From: Mesocentrotus franciscanus
Lineage: Eukaryota > Echinodermata > Echinoidea > Camarodonta > Strongylocentrotidae
Length of the DNA: 64,000 nt
Assembly: GCA_037976565.1 (NCBI GenBank)
Contig: CP137680.1
Span: forward strand, 14,157,233 to 14,221,232
Reading direction: 5' to 3'
The translations under genes and the position numbers were made by a program. Under the pieces are notes generated by a model. It saw only the letters and a program-made list of their open reading frames with translations. It ran no database searches and was not told the origin of the DNA. Shown in pieces: positions 9,171-21,099 of the stretch (its first letter is position 1; every line of letters begins with the position of its first letter).

Positions 9171-11872
9171 TTTATTTTTATTTTCCCACCACTTTATTGT
9201 GAGCGTGATTGCTCAAATTCGGCTCCATCAATTTTCATCAAATTTTTGTCAGTCATCAGGCTTATCAAATTCAAGTGCCACCATTTTTTCAAGGTCATCA
9301 GGTCATCGTGACGTCATCCAGGCGCCATTTTGTGAAATCACATTATCAATCATATCTTCATGATGCGTCATCAAAGGTTATTTATATTCATATCACATAT
9401 ACTTTAGGTCAAGGGTCAACAGGTCATGTCATCAAAGGTCACATAAAGGTCATGACGTACGCGCGCGTCAATATTTTAAAATGCTCAAAATCACTTAACT
9501 ATTAAACGAGAGTACGAATCAGGTCATTTTAAGCATTTCAAAATTTCCGTCCGTGCGCGTCCGCGCGCGTTATGCGCGCGCAGCACGTACATCGTAAACG
9601 CCGTTTTTCGCATGGTTTGTATTCCTGACACTATTTTTGACAATTTTCAACTATTTCCAGTCATTTTCGACCTTCTATAATGCACCACAATTCGTGCGCG
9701 CGTCAATGGGCAATATAATGTAAAAAGTGGTAAAAACATGTCTATATAAAATCCGCCATAGCTCGTCAGAATGCCTGAATTCCTCTCAATTTTTTTCATA
9801 TTTGGATAGAGTATGAATTGGAGATATGATTTCATGTCTCATTTTGCCAGTACAAATATCGTGACGTCATCATAAAGGCCTTGGAACTCAAAATACGAAT
9901 TTGCATATTATGACGTCAGCATATTTATGGAAAATTGATTGTATCTCTGTAAATATTGATTGATTTTCTTCCAAATTTAGATATGTTGTAGCTAAGACAA
10001 TTCTCTACAAGATAAGTTACCCTCACTTTTCGTTTTGATGACGTCATCATAGTGAAAATTTCAATTAAAGGCGACATGTCAGAATTTTCTTAACGTGCGT
10101 GTTATGTCTATGAAAGTGAATTTCGTTCACATCATATGAATCTACATAACATTAATCTTTGAGCACCATCTAGCTTATTTGTGATTTTTTTTCTTCCAAA
10201 TTTTGAAATGTTGTAGCTAAGACAATTCTCTACAAGATAAGTCACCCTCACTTTTCGTTTAGATGACGTCATCATAGTGAAAATTTCAATTAAAGGCGAC
10301 ATGTCAGAATTTTCTTAATTTGCGTGTTATGTCTATGAAAGTGAATTTCGTTCACATCATATGAATCTACATAACATTAATCTTTGAGCACCATCTAGCT
10401 TATTTGTGCTTTTTTTCTTCCAAATTTTGATATGTTGTAGGTAAGACAATTCTCTACAAGATAAGTCACCCTCACCTTTCGTTTAGATGACGTCATCATA
10501 GTAAAAATTTCAATTAAAGGCGACATGTCAGAATTTTCTTAATTTGCGTGTTATGTCTATGAAAGTGAATTTCGTTCACATCATATGAATCTACATAACA
10601 TTAATCTTGGAGCACTATCTAGCTTATTTGTGCTCTTTTTCTCCCAAATTTTGATATGTTGTAGCTAAGACAATTCTCTACAAGATAAGTCACCCTCACT
10701 TTTCGTTTTGATGACGTCATCATAGTGAAAATTTCAATTAAAGGCGACATGTCAGAATTTTCTTAATTTGCGTGTTATGTCTATGAAAGTGAATTTCGTT
10801 CACATGCATCATATGAATCTACATAACATAAATCTTTGAGCACCATCTAGCTTCTTTGAGCTCTTTTTTCTCCCAAATTTTGATATGTTCTAGCTAAGAC
10901 AATTCTCTACAAGATAAGTCACCCTCACTTTTCGTTTTGATGACGTCATCATAGTGAAAATTTCAATTAAAGGTCACATTATGTTATGTTATGTCTACGG
11001 AAGTCGAATTTCGTTCACATAATGAATCTATATGACATTGTTCTGTGAGTAGTATCTCGCTTATTTTGCTCTATTCTCCCCCAATTTAAGTATGTTATAG
11101 CTGATACTATGAGCTATCGGAAGTGCGCCTTCCTTTTTTGATCAGATGTTGGAATCATGTAGAAATTTTAAATTGAAAGTTGAAATAGCGAATATGCCAA
11201 GGCCGTTTGTCAGCTTTGCATCGCTCTCTCTCTCTTCTATTTCACCCTCTCCCTCTCTCTGTCTCCCTCTCCCTCTCTTGTTCTGCCTCCCTCTTCTTCT
11301 GCTCTGATGTCTCCCTAGCTGTCTCTGCCTCTCTCTTTCTCTACTCTCTCACCCTCTCCTTTTCCCGCCTTTGGCTCCCGCTCTCCCTCTTTTATGTCTT
11401 ATAGGATGTTCCTTAATTTCCTCTAGCTCTTTGCTGTGCCCTTTGTATTCTTATTTCACCCCTACCATGTTTCCTTGTACTTTCCTCTCTCCTTCCAAGT
11501 GTATGCATTCTGATTCCTCTTTCATCCCTCGGTCCAGCTCATGTATTTTTACATGACTATAACCAATCTCCCTCTTTCCTTCTCTATCTCTATATTTTCA
11601 TCAAATTTCATTATGATCATGATCTTGATCATAATCATTTCTCAATATTTTGTTCATCAGTTTAGTTATTACTTCAGTTTAGCTCATCAATTCAGTTCAT
11701 TTCACATCAGTTCAATCTATCAGTTCATCAGTACTTCATTCATCAATTCATATCTTAATACATCATTTTACATTAACATCATTATATTGGATCATTGAAT
11801 TGAAGATGAGCATGATCATAAGAATTGTAGACAGACCACCTAATTCGTCCTCATGACGAATTAAATGTCTAG
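9171..11872 (+). mobile_element. Helitron-like unit 6 (long subfamily, 2.7 kb)
   Basis: Near-identical copy of unit 4, including TTTTCCCACCACTTTATTG at the start, the DR2-CRE module (9292-9334), CG islands (9456 and 9551), five ~225-bp repeats and the CT-rich 3' part. It ends with the AATTCGTC/GACGAATT hairpin and CTAG (11869-11872). No protein is encoded. Confidence 0.65.
9955..10985 (+). repeat. Five ~225-bp tandem repeats (copy in unit 6)
   Basis: TGACGTCA at 10039, 10264, 10498, 10712 and 10941 marks the five units. Unit-by-unit variants (for example CTTGGAGCACTATC in the third and TTCTTTGAGC in the fourth) match those of the array at 6050-7075 in order. The two arrays were therefore copied as a block rather than expanded independently. 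Confidence 0.85.
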
Positions 11873-13665
11873 TTATTTATTTATTTTTCTTATTTCCAAT
11901 CACTTTTTTGTTAGCAAGATAACTTGAAAATGGCTGGATCAAATGCCTTGAAATTTAGCATACATATGTATAGGCATATGAAAAAATCAAAATAACGTTT
12001 TCAACCTTGACCTTGACTGATGACGTCATCTAGGCGCCATTTTGTAAAATTTTCTGAAAATCTACTCATGATCATATCTTCATAACGGAAAGTCATTTTT
12101 CATTCATATTTATCATGATCAAGGTCAATATTCGTCCGGTCAATTTCAGGTCAAAAAACGCGCGCACATGCGTACGTCCGCGCGTCAGCGCGCGCGCAAA
12201 ATTTAAAAATGCTCAAAATCGTCTCAAATTCATTTTGCATACGTTTCTGGCCATTTTAAGCATTTTATAAAAAATCGCGCACACGCACATGCGCGCGTTT
12301 TCGCGCGTAACACCATTACACAACATAGAATCGCCTTTTTTTCTTCCATGATATTTCCCATTTTTTCGAACAATTTGATACCATGTTTATCTCTTTATGA
12401 CCATTAATAACAAGATGAGCGTCCGTTCAAGAAACATGTCCGTGCGCGCGAGCTCTTGTAATACATAGCATATATGGGCAAAAACATGCCTATACAAAAT
12501 TCATTGTAACTCTTCAGAATGGATGGGAACTCCCAATTTTTTTCATATTTGGATAGATTATGAGTCGGAGATATGATTTCATGTCTCATTTGACCCTCAA
12601 TTAACTCATGACGTCATCATAATGGCCTCCGAACTCAAAATTTCAATTTGCATATTATGACGTCAGCATATTTTTGGAAAATTGATTGTATCTCTGTAAA
12701 TATTGATCGATTTTCTTCCAAATTTTGATATGTTCTAGCTGAGACAATTTTCTACAAATGCAGTCACACGATTTTTCATTTTGACAAAGGCATCATGGCG
12801 TATTTTTGCGATTAAAGGAGGCATGTCAATTTTTCACATTTTGCGTGTATTCTCTATGGGACATGACTTTTTTCAAAACTGGATTCTACATTCCCGTCTT
12901 TCGCGAGCAATATCTCCGTCGTTTTAGTTTTGTTTTCGCTGAGCTTCGAGTATGTTGTAGCTGAGACAATAAGCTATCACAAGTGTGCCCTTTATTTTTC
13001 GATCAGATGCCGGGATCATGCTCATATTTCACTTGCAAAGTGGGATTTGAGAATTCCATTTTCCGTTCACGTGTAATGTCTATGGGATTATTTTGGTATA
13101 GTGGTCATAGCACTTGCCTCCCATTCCGGCGACCCAAGTTCGATTCCTGGTGGGTCATTTTTTTTTTTTTGCCGTCGTTTTTAATTTGATTTTATGATCT
13201 TCTTCGACTATTATAACATATTATCATATACAATCACAAACAATGTAATAAAATGCCTAATTTTGCGTGTTATATCTATGGGAGAAATATGTCAATCGTT
13301 TGAGAACAACCTTATGGGAAATCTGAGTCCTTGTCGTGTATTAATTTTTATTCATAGTTGGATAGAGTATGAGTCAGAGATATGATTTCTTATAAAAAAC
13401 AAAATCTACAAAATGCATATTTCATTTTGATATTTAGATTTGAGGGTCAAAGGTCAAATATACTGTACATTATTTCTCTAAAACCATGCATCGTATAGAC
13501 TAGAAATTTGGCACACTAATAGACCTGAATAAGAGGATTATTTCAAAAAAATAAGGTCAAATCATGCCAATGTTTTCTTAACTACTTAGTATGTCACTAA
13601 ACATGTGTGGCATGTACCTGGAACAGCCCACCTATACTTGTTATTAACAAGTATTATATGTCTAG
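11873..13665 (+). mobile_element. Helitron-like unit 7 (1.8-kb subfamily)
   Basis: Starts after unit 6 with (TTTA)n and TTATTTCCAATCACTTTTTTG. It carries GATGACGTCATCTAGGCGCC (about 12018), CG islands (12157 and 12275) and the tRNA-Gly-like head (13087-13157). Its 3' part contains GGGTCAAAGGTCA (13444), a nuclear-receptor DR1 arrangement. The end differs from units 1-6: ACAGCCCACCT, hairpin ACTTGTT/AACAAGT, then TATATGT and CTAG (13662-13665) followed by TT. Confidence 0.6.
13087..13157 (+). repeat. tRNA-Gly-like head in unit 7
   Basis: Same A box, anticodon-loop region and B box as at 2094-2164, followed by a shorter T run. It is one base closer to the preceding GTCTATG block than in the other copies. 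Confidence 0.7.
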
Positions 13666-13675
13666 TTATTTTTTT

Positions 13676-13942
13676 TTTTTTCATCGTCTATACAATTCTA
13701 TTTGAACTGTTTGTTGGCAATAAACGACCTCATGGTACTATTTTTTTATTTAGCGTCATGAGGCAATCACATGGTAGATAAATGATCATCAGCACCGGGT
13801 CTAATAATTTTTAGAAAACTGAATTTGAACCCGGGCCATTTTCTCTATCTCTCTTTTGTCATTGCCTTACTTTCCCTCGCTTACTTCTTTCTTACCACGG
13901 AGTACGTAATGTGCAAGTGTATTCCTCAATAATAAAACATAA
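13676..13942 (+). repeat. ~267-bp direct repeat, left copy
   Basis: Begins TCATCGTCTATACAATTC and ends CAATAATAAAACATAA. The right copy at 14851-15117 differs at only a few bases. The pair brackets ~0.9 kb of other sequence. Neither copy starts TG or ends CA, so a standard LTR reading is not supported. Confidence 0.85.
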
Positions 13943-14850
13943 TTTAAATTAAAATAAAATGTAAAAATAAATAATTAGAGAATACAATCATGACAATTTA
14001 CAATATGTCATACATTTATGTCTTTATGTTCACCATTATTTGCATCTGGTTCGAGTTTTACTTGGGTATTTGATACTGGAGGATTAACATGGACAAATTG
14101 CTCCTGTTTACGTGATCGCATTATCTCTTATTCATTCTAGTTCCAATGTTTTCTGACTGTTTTTAAGACAATATCATGTCTTTTGATCATATTTATATGT
14201 AGCTTGACGTCTCGTGTTAATTTCTCATGAAAAAGCAAACCATTAAAGCAACGATTGTTGAATTTTAGTAATACTCGTTCGCCATTTCTGCTCTTTAAAG
14301 ATAAGGTTGAGTTCTGGTCATGCGATTGCATTGTGAAAGAAACGGTGTGGAATCGATCAGAAAAAGGTGGATCATGTTGCATATAAGTATTGGTGTGTAC
14401 TTCAAGGTTCTGGAGTCATCAAATTTATAAGAAATTTGGCTAAGTCTTTGTAAAGTAACAAGCACTGTACACAGAAAGATGTATATGAAACTACACAAAC
14501 ATGTGGCATAAAAATCGGGCCTCATTTTAAGCTGTTTCTTGTCATATTCAGCATAAGTATGAAAGCATATGAAGAGCCATGCTTTTCAGGGAACATTTTT
14601 TTCTCTGATGTTCTTCCACACTTGCATAATAACAATTTTAACCCTCACAAATTAGTGTTCACCTCTCACCAGAACTCAACCTTCTCTTTCATACTTCAAT
14701 GACATGCAATTACAAACTGAAATTTCAAGACTCGTGATGAATTCGTTTAACAGTTGATTCCTCTCGGTTGATACTATTGTTCGGATTATTTGGCGGTGAG
14801 AGATATAAGGGAATTTTTTTCAGCGTAACGACGTTGTATTATTATTCTTA
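13943..14850. other. Segment between direct repeats; degenerate dispersed repeat
   Basis: Contains, in reverse orientation at about 14290-14480, a segment homologous to 22735-22910 (shared words CACAATGCAATCGCATGACC and ACACCAATACTTATATGC). On the minus strand an 81-codon frame at 14137-14382 covers it and encodes TMQSHDQN. The 22.8-kb copy has a one-base deletion just before this point. The rest shows no recognisable feature. Confidence 0.45.
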
Positions 14851-15117
14851 TTTTTTCATCGTCTATACAATTCTATTTGAACTGTTTGTTGACAATAAAC
14901 GACCTCATGGTACTATTTTTTTATTTAGCGTCATGAGGCAATCACATGGTAGATAAATGATCATCAGCACCGGGTCTCATAATTTTTAGAAAACTGAATT
15001 TGAACCCGGGCCATTTTCTCTATCTCTCTTTTGTTATTGCCTTACTTTCCCTCGCTTACTTCTTTCTTACCACGGAGTACGTAATGTGCAAGTGTATTAC
15101 TCAATAATAAAATATAA
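14851..15117 (+). repeat. ~267-bp direct repeat, right copy
   Basis: Right copy of 13676-13942, cut at its 3' side by the inverted Helitron-like unit 8, whose CTAG lies at 15118-15121. Confidence 0.85.
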
Positions 15118-17307
15118 CTAGACATGTAATTCGTCATGAGGACGAATTAGGTGGTCTGTTATGTAATCTGAATAACTGATCTTGTAGAAAGTTGTTTTAG
15201 CTACAACATATTAAAATTTGGAAGAAAATCGATCCATATTTACAGAGATACAATCAATTTTCCATAAATATGCTGACGTCATAATATGCAAATTTGTATT
15301 TTGAGTTCCAAGGCCAAAGGGCAAAGGGCAGAGCTTTAGAAAATTTAGGAACATTACAAGACATAATAAAAGGAGAACGAGAACCAGAGGCGGGAGAGGT
15401 AGAGGGTGAGAGAGAAGAAAAAGAGAAGGGCAGAGGCAGAGGGAGACAGAGCAAGAGAATAAGAGGGAGGCAAGGCAAGAGGTCGAGGTAGAGGGAGGCA
15501 GAGAGAGAGAGAGGGAGGCTAACAGAGTAGAGAAAGATATATATGCAGAGACAGAGCAAGAGAAGGAGAGGGGCAAAATAAGAGAGGAGAAGGGAAACAG
15601 AGCAAGAGAGAGGAGAAAGAGAGAGATGCAATGGAGAACGATGCATTCAATATATCCAGCATAAATAGAATTTAATATAGAGAAAGAGAGAAGTATAGAC
15701 AAGTAAACAATTCTATGTCCACGGGAGAGACGTAAACATGCATATACCTGGGCTGAATAACTGGAAAAAGTAAAAACGTCTGGGAAGGAGACTAGCAAGG
15801 TGATTTGATATTGTTGCAGAGTTGGGAGATAAACCCCATATTAGGTTTAATACACGACAAGGAACCATATTTCCCATAGGGTTGTACTCAAACGATTGAC
15901 ATTCCTCTCCCATAGATATAACACGCAAAATTAGGCATTTTATTACATTGTTTGTGATTGTATATGATAATATGTTATAATAGTCGAAGAAGATCATAAA
16001 ATCAAATTTAAAACGACGGCAAAAAAAAAAAAATGACCCACCAGGAATCGAACTTGGGTCGCCGGAATGGGAGGCAAGTGCTATGACCACTATACCAAAA
16101 TAATCCACATAGACATTACACGTGAACGGAAAATGGAATTCTCAAATCCCACTTTGCAAGTGAAATATGAGCATGATCCCGGCATCTGATCGAAAAATAA
16201 AGGGCACACTTGTGATAGCTTATTGTCTCAGCTACAACATACTCGAAGCTCAGGAAAACAAAGCTAAAACGACGGAGATATTGCTCGCGAAAGACGGGAA
16301 TGTAGAATCCAGTTTTGAGAAAAGTCATGTCCCATAGAGAATACACGCAAAATGTGAAAAATTGACATGCCTCCTTTAATCGCAAAAATACGCCATGATG
16401 CCTTTGTCAAAATGAAAAATCGTGTAACTGCATTTGTAGAGAATTGTCTCAGCTAGAACATATCAAAATTTGGAAGAAAATCGATCAATATTTACAGAGA
16501 TACAATCAATTTTCCAAAAATATGCTGACGTCATAATATGCAAATTGAAATTTTGAGTTCGGAGGCCATTATGATGACGTCATGAGTTAATTGAGGATCA
16601 AATGAGACATGAAATCATATCTCCGACTCATAAACTATCCAAATATGAAAAAAAAATTGGGAGTTCCCATCCATTCTGAAGAGTTTCAATGAATTTTGTA
16701 TAGGCATGTTTTCCCATGTATTGTGGATAGAGATAGCGCAGGTCCGCGGGTGCTATCAACTTTGACGGACGCTCATTGCGTTATTACTGGTCAGAAAAAG
16801 GTGAACAAGGTATCAAAATGCTTGGAAAAATATGCCAAATATGATGACAGAGAAAATTTGGCGATTCTATGTTGCAAAATGCCAGAACGCGCGAAAACGC
16901 GCGCATGCGCGCGTGCGTTTTTGCAAAATGCTTAAAATGGCCTGAAACGTATTCAAAATAATTTGAGACGATTTGGAGCATTTTGAAATTTTGCGCGAGC
17001 GCGCGCGGACGTACGCATGCGCGCGTTTTTTGACCTGAAATTGACCGGACGGATATTGACCTTGATCATGATAAATATGAATGAAAAATGACTTTCCGTT
17101 ATGAAGATATGATCATGAGTTGAAAGTACCAAAAAAACACAAAATGGCGCCTGGATGACGTCATGAAGACTTGATGACCTTGAAAATGTTCCTGTCACGT
17201 CTCATGACAATGACCTATGACTGTGCCAAAATTGAACGAAATTGACTAAACTGATCTTGAGTTATCCTGTTAACAAAAAAGTGTGCAAATAAATAAAAAT
17301 AAATAAA
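15118..17307 (-). mobile_element. Helitron-like unit 8 (inverted, 2.2 kb)
   Basis: Reverse-complement copy of the unit 2/3 subfamily. Its 3' end is at left: CTAG complement 15118-15121, then the hairpin and AGGTGGTCTGT. It then carries the purine-rich tract (15355-15645), the tRNA-like head (16034-16104), TGACGTCA sites (16527, 16574), CG islands (16890, 16994) and the CRE/GCGCC module (about 17145-17185). Its T/A-rich 5' end abuts the 3' end of unit 9. Confidence 0.65.
16034..16104 (-). repeat. tRNA-Gly-like head in unit 8
   Basis: Inverted copy of the pol III A/B-box segment, with an A run (T on the coding strand) at 16021-16033. Confidence 0.7.
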
Positions 17308-18907
17308 CTAGACATGTAATACTTGTTTCGGAACAAGTATAGGTGGGCTGTTCCAATTAGTGCATACCACACATGGTTAGTGAGATAGTGATCAGTGAAA
17401 TGTTTGACCTTTGACCCTAATTTACATACTAAGTAGTTAAGATAACATTGGCATGATTTGACCTAAATTTTTGAAATAATCCTCTTATTCAGGTCTATTA
17501 GTGTGCCAAATTTCATGTCTATACAAAGCATTGTTTTAGAGAAGCCATGTACAGTATATTTGACCTTTAACCTTAAAATCTAAATAACATAATGAAATAT
17601 GCATATTCTCGATTTTGGGTTATTATATGAAATATTTTTTCTCATCTATCAACATGCAACGTTTCAAGTCAATTGCGACCAATATACCAAAATACTCCAC
17701 ATAGACATTACACGTATACGGAATATGGGATTTTCAAATTACATTTTGTAGTTAAAATAATACTATGATCTCATTATCTGATTAAAAAATAAATGTCACT
17801 TTCTGCATAGAGAACTGTCTCAGCTACAACATATCCAAAGCTGGCAGAAAATCGAGCAAAAATAATCGAGATATTGCTCAAATAAGACTGGAATGTAGAA
17901 TGAAGATTTCAGAAAAAGTCACCTCCCATAGAGAATACACGTAAAATTAGGAAAATTGACATGCCTCCTTTAATCGAAAGAGTGGACCATGACGCCATTG
18001 TTAAAATGAAAAATGAATGTCATATCTCATGTAGACAATTGTCTCAGCTACAACATATCAAAAATTGGGAGAAAAATTACCAATATTGACAGAGATACAC
18101 TAAATTTTCCATAAATATGCTGACGTCATAATATGTAAATTCGTATTTTGAGTTTCAAGGCCATTATGATGATGTCACGATATACTTAATGGCCAAATGA
18201 GACATGAAATCATATCTCCGACTCATACTCTATCCAAATATTTAAAAAGTTGGGGATCCCAGTGCATCCCAAAGTGCTATAATGGATTTTTTATAGGCAT
18301 GTTTTTGCCCATATATGCTATGTATTACAACAGCTCGCGCGCACGGACATTTATCTTGAATGAACGCTCATTCCGTTATTAATGGTCATAAAGAGATAAA
18401 CATGGTATCAAATTGTTTGGAAAAAAATGTGAAATATCATGAAAGAAAAAAAATGGCGATTCTATGCTGTGTGATGGCGTTACACACGAAAATGGGCGCG
18501 CATGCGCGTGTGAGCGATTTTTTGACAAATGCTTAAAATGGCCTGAAACATATCCAAAATGAATTTAAGACGATTTTGAGCATTTTGAAATTTTGCGCGC
18601 GCCCTGACGCGCGGACGTACGCATGCGCGCGCGTTTTTTGGACCTAAAATTGATCGGAAGGATATTGACCTTGATCATGATAAATATCAATGAGAAATGA
18701 CTTTCCGTTATGAAGATATGATCATGAGTAGATTTTCAGAAAATTTCACAAAATGGCGCCTAGATGACGTCATCAGTCAAGGTCAAGGTTGAAAACATTA
18801 TTTTGCTTTGACCAAATGCCTATACATATGTGTGCCAAATTTCAAGGCATTTGATTGAGCCATTTTCAAATTATCTTGCTAACAAAAAAGTGGGTGGAAA
18901 TAAGAAA
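17308..18907 (-). mobile_element. Helitron-like unit 9, left arm of a 3.6-kb palindrome
   Basis: Its 3' end is at left: CTAG complement 17308-17311, hairpin TACTTGT/ACAAGTA, AGGTGGGCTGT. TTTGACCTTTGACCC (DR1, reverse) is at about 17403, CG islands are near 18498 and 18592-18632, and the GCGCC/CRE module is near 18756-18772. Its 5' end (AAAAAAGTGGGTGGAAATAAG) is at right. Nearly all of it is complementary to 19273-20876. It has no tRNA-like head; GGTCGCAATTGACTTGAAAC-type sequence replaces it. Confidence 0.6.
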
Positions 18908-19272
18908 AATAAATAAAGAATAATAAATAAATAATAAAGGCAATTCTAACGAAAACATAAGGTGGTCTGTATTATATACAGCCCACCTAATAAATAAAGA
19001 AAGAAAATTCTGACGAAAACAATAGGTGATCTGTCGATATCGACAGACCACCTAATTAAATCGGTTAAATATACTGTACATGGTTTCTCTAAAACCATGC
19101 ATTGTATAGACAAGAAATTTGGCACACTAATAGACCTGAATAAGAGGATTATTTCAAAAAATAAGGTCAAATCATGCTCATGCTATCTGAACTACTTAGT
19201 ATGTCACTAAACATGTGTGGCATGCACTTGGAACAGCCCACCTATACTTGTTAACAAGTATTACATGTCTAG
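18908..19272. repeat. Palindrome spacer with small hairpins and a 3'-end fragment
   Basis: Holds AT microsatellite, palindrome AGGTGGTCTGTAT...ATACAGCCCACCT (~18960-18988) and palindrome AGGTGATCTGTCG...CGACAGACCACCT (~19023-19052). A 3'-end fragment of the 1.8-kb subfamily follows (ATATACTGTACATGG block to hairpin ACTTGTTAACAAGT and CTAG at 19269-19272). Confidence 0.55.
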
Positions 19273-20876
19273 TTTTTCTTATTTCGACCCACTTTTTTGT
19301 TAGCAAGATAACTTGAAAATGGTTAAATCGAATACCTTGAAATTTGGCACACATATGTATAGGCATATGGAAAAAACACGCTAAGGTTTTCAAACTTGAC
19401 CTTGACTGATAACGTCATCTAGGCGCCATTTTGTGAAATTTTCTGAAAATCTACTCATGATCATATCTTCATAACGGAAAATCATTTCTCACTCATATTT
19501 ATCAGGATCAAGGTCAATATCCGTCAGGTCAATTTCAGGTCAATATTCGGGCGCGTACGCGTACGTCCGCGCGTCAATGCGCACGTAAAATTTTATAATG
19601 CTCTTAATCGTCTCAAATTCATTTTGCATAGGTTTTAGGCCATTTTGAGCATTTTATAAAAAATCGCGCACACGCGCATGCGCGCGCGTTTTCGCGCGTA
19701 ACAACATTACACAACATAGAATCGCCATTTTTTTCTATCATGATATTTCCCATATTTTTCGAACAATTTGATACCATGTTTATCTCTTTATGACCATTTA
19801 TAACAAGATGAGCGTCCATTCAAGATAAATGTCCGTGCGCGCGAGCTCTTGTAATACATAGCATATATGGGCAAAAACATGCCTATACAAAATTCACTGT
19901 TACTCTTCAGAATAGACGGGAACTCCTAATTTTTTTCATATTTGGATAGATTTTGAGTCGGAAATATGATTTCATGTCTCATTTGACCCTAAATTAACTC
20001 ATGACATCATCATAATGGCCTCCGAACTCAAAATTTAAATTTGCATATTATGACGTCAGCATATTTTTGGAACATTGATTGTATCTCTGTAAATATTGAT
20101 CGATTTTCTTCCCAATTTTGATATGTTCTAGCTGAGACAATTCTCTACAAATGCAGTAACCACAATTTTTCAATTTGAACAAAGCATCATGGCGTATTTT
20201 TGCGATTAAAGGAGGCATGTCAATTTTTCACATTTTGCGTGTATTCTCTAAGGGACATGACTTTTTTTTCAAAACTGGATTCTACATTTCCGTCTTCTGC
20301 GAGCAATATCTCCGTCGTTTTAGTTTCGTTTTCGCTGAGCTTCGAGTATGTTGTAGCTGAGACAATTAGCTATCACATTTGTGCCTATTATTTTTTTGAT
20401 CAGATGCCCGGATTATGCTCATATTTCACTTGCAAAGTGGGATTTGAGAATTCCATTTTCCGTTCACGTGTAATGTCTATGTGGATTTTTTTGGTATATC
20501 GGTCGCAATTGACTTGAAACATTGCATGTTGATAGGTAAGAACAAATATTTCATATAAAAACATAAAATTGATAATATGCATATTTCATTATGTTATTTG
20601 GATTTTAAGGTTAAAGGTCAAATATACAGTACATGGTTTCTCTAAAACAATGCTTTGTATAGACATGAAATTTGGCACACTAATAGAACTGAATAAGAGG
20701 ATTATTTCAAAAATTTAGTCAAATCATGCCAATGGTATCTTAACTACTTAGTATGTAAATTAGGGTCAAAGGTCAAACATTTCACTGATCACTATCTCAC
20801 TATTAAACCATGTGTGGTATGCACTAATTGGAACAGCCCACCTATACTTGTTCCGAAACAAGTATTACATGTCTAG
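19273..20876 (+). mobile_element. Helitron-like unit 10, right arm of the palindrome
   Basis: Starts TTTTTCTTATTTCGACCC after CTAG of the spacer fragment. It carries the GCGCC module near 19410-19435, CG islands 19551 and 19665, TGACGTCA at ~20050, GGGTCAAAGGTCA at ~20763 and ends ACAGCCCACCT, hairpin ACTTGTT/AACAAGT, CTAG 20873-20876, then TT. It is the inverted partner of unit 9. Confidence 0.6.
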
Positions 20877-20938
20877 TTTATCTATTATCATTATTCATTA
20901 ATTTATTTATTTACTATTATTTCGTTTTTTACTTAGAC

Positions 20939-21020
20939 CAGCGCTTCTCAACTCTGGTGGGCCGCGCGACCCACCAGACTGAGTTAAAACAGTGTATCAG
21001 CGATTACTAGACCATTAATT
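20939..21020 (+). mobile_element. Possible hAT (Charlie-type) terminus
   Basis: CAGCGCTTCTCAACTCTGG followed by GGGCCGCGCGACCC resembles the terminal inverted repeat of Charlie-like hAT transposons (family knowledge). The opposite end is not visible nearby, so this is at most a truncated end. Confidence 0.35.
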
Positions 21021-21099
21021 TTTCTTAATTTAATCGAATTTAATGCATAAATCTTTGTTAACAGCCTCGTTACAAATGATTTCATTCACATGTTTACGA

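Noticed and set aside
13676..15117. LTR retrotransposon with 267-bp LTRs
   Set aside because: Repeats lack TG...CA ends, no primer-binding or polypurine site is visible, and the interior is unrelated to gag-pol.
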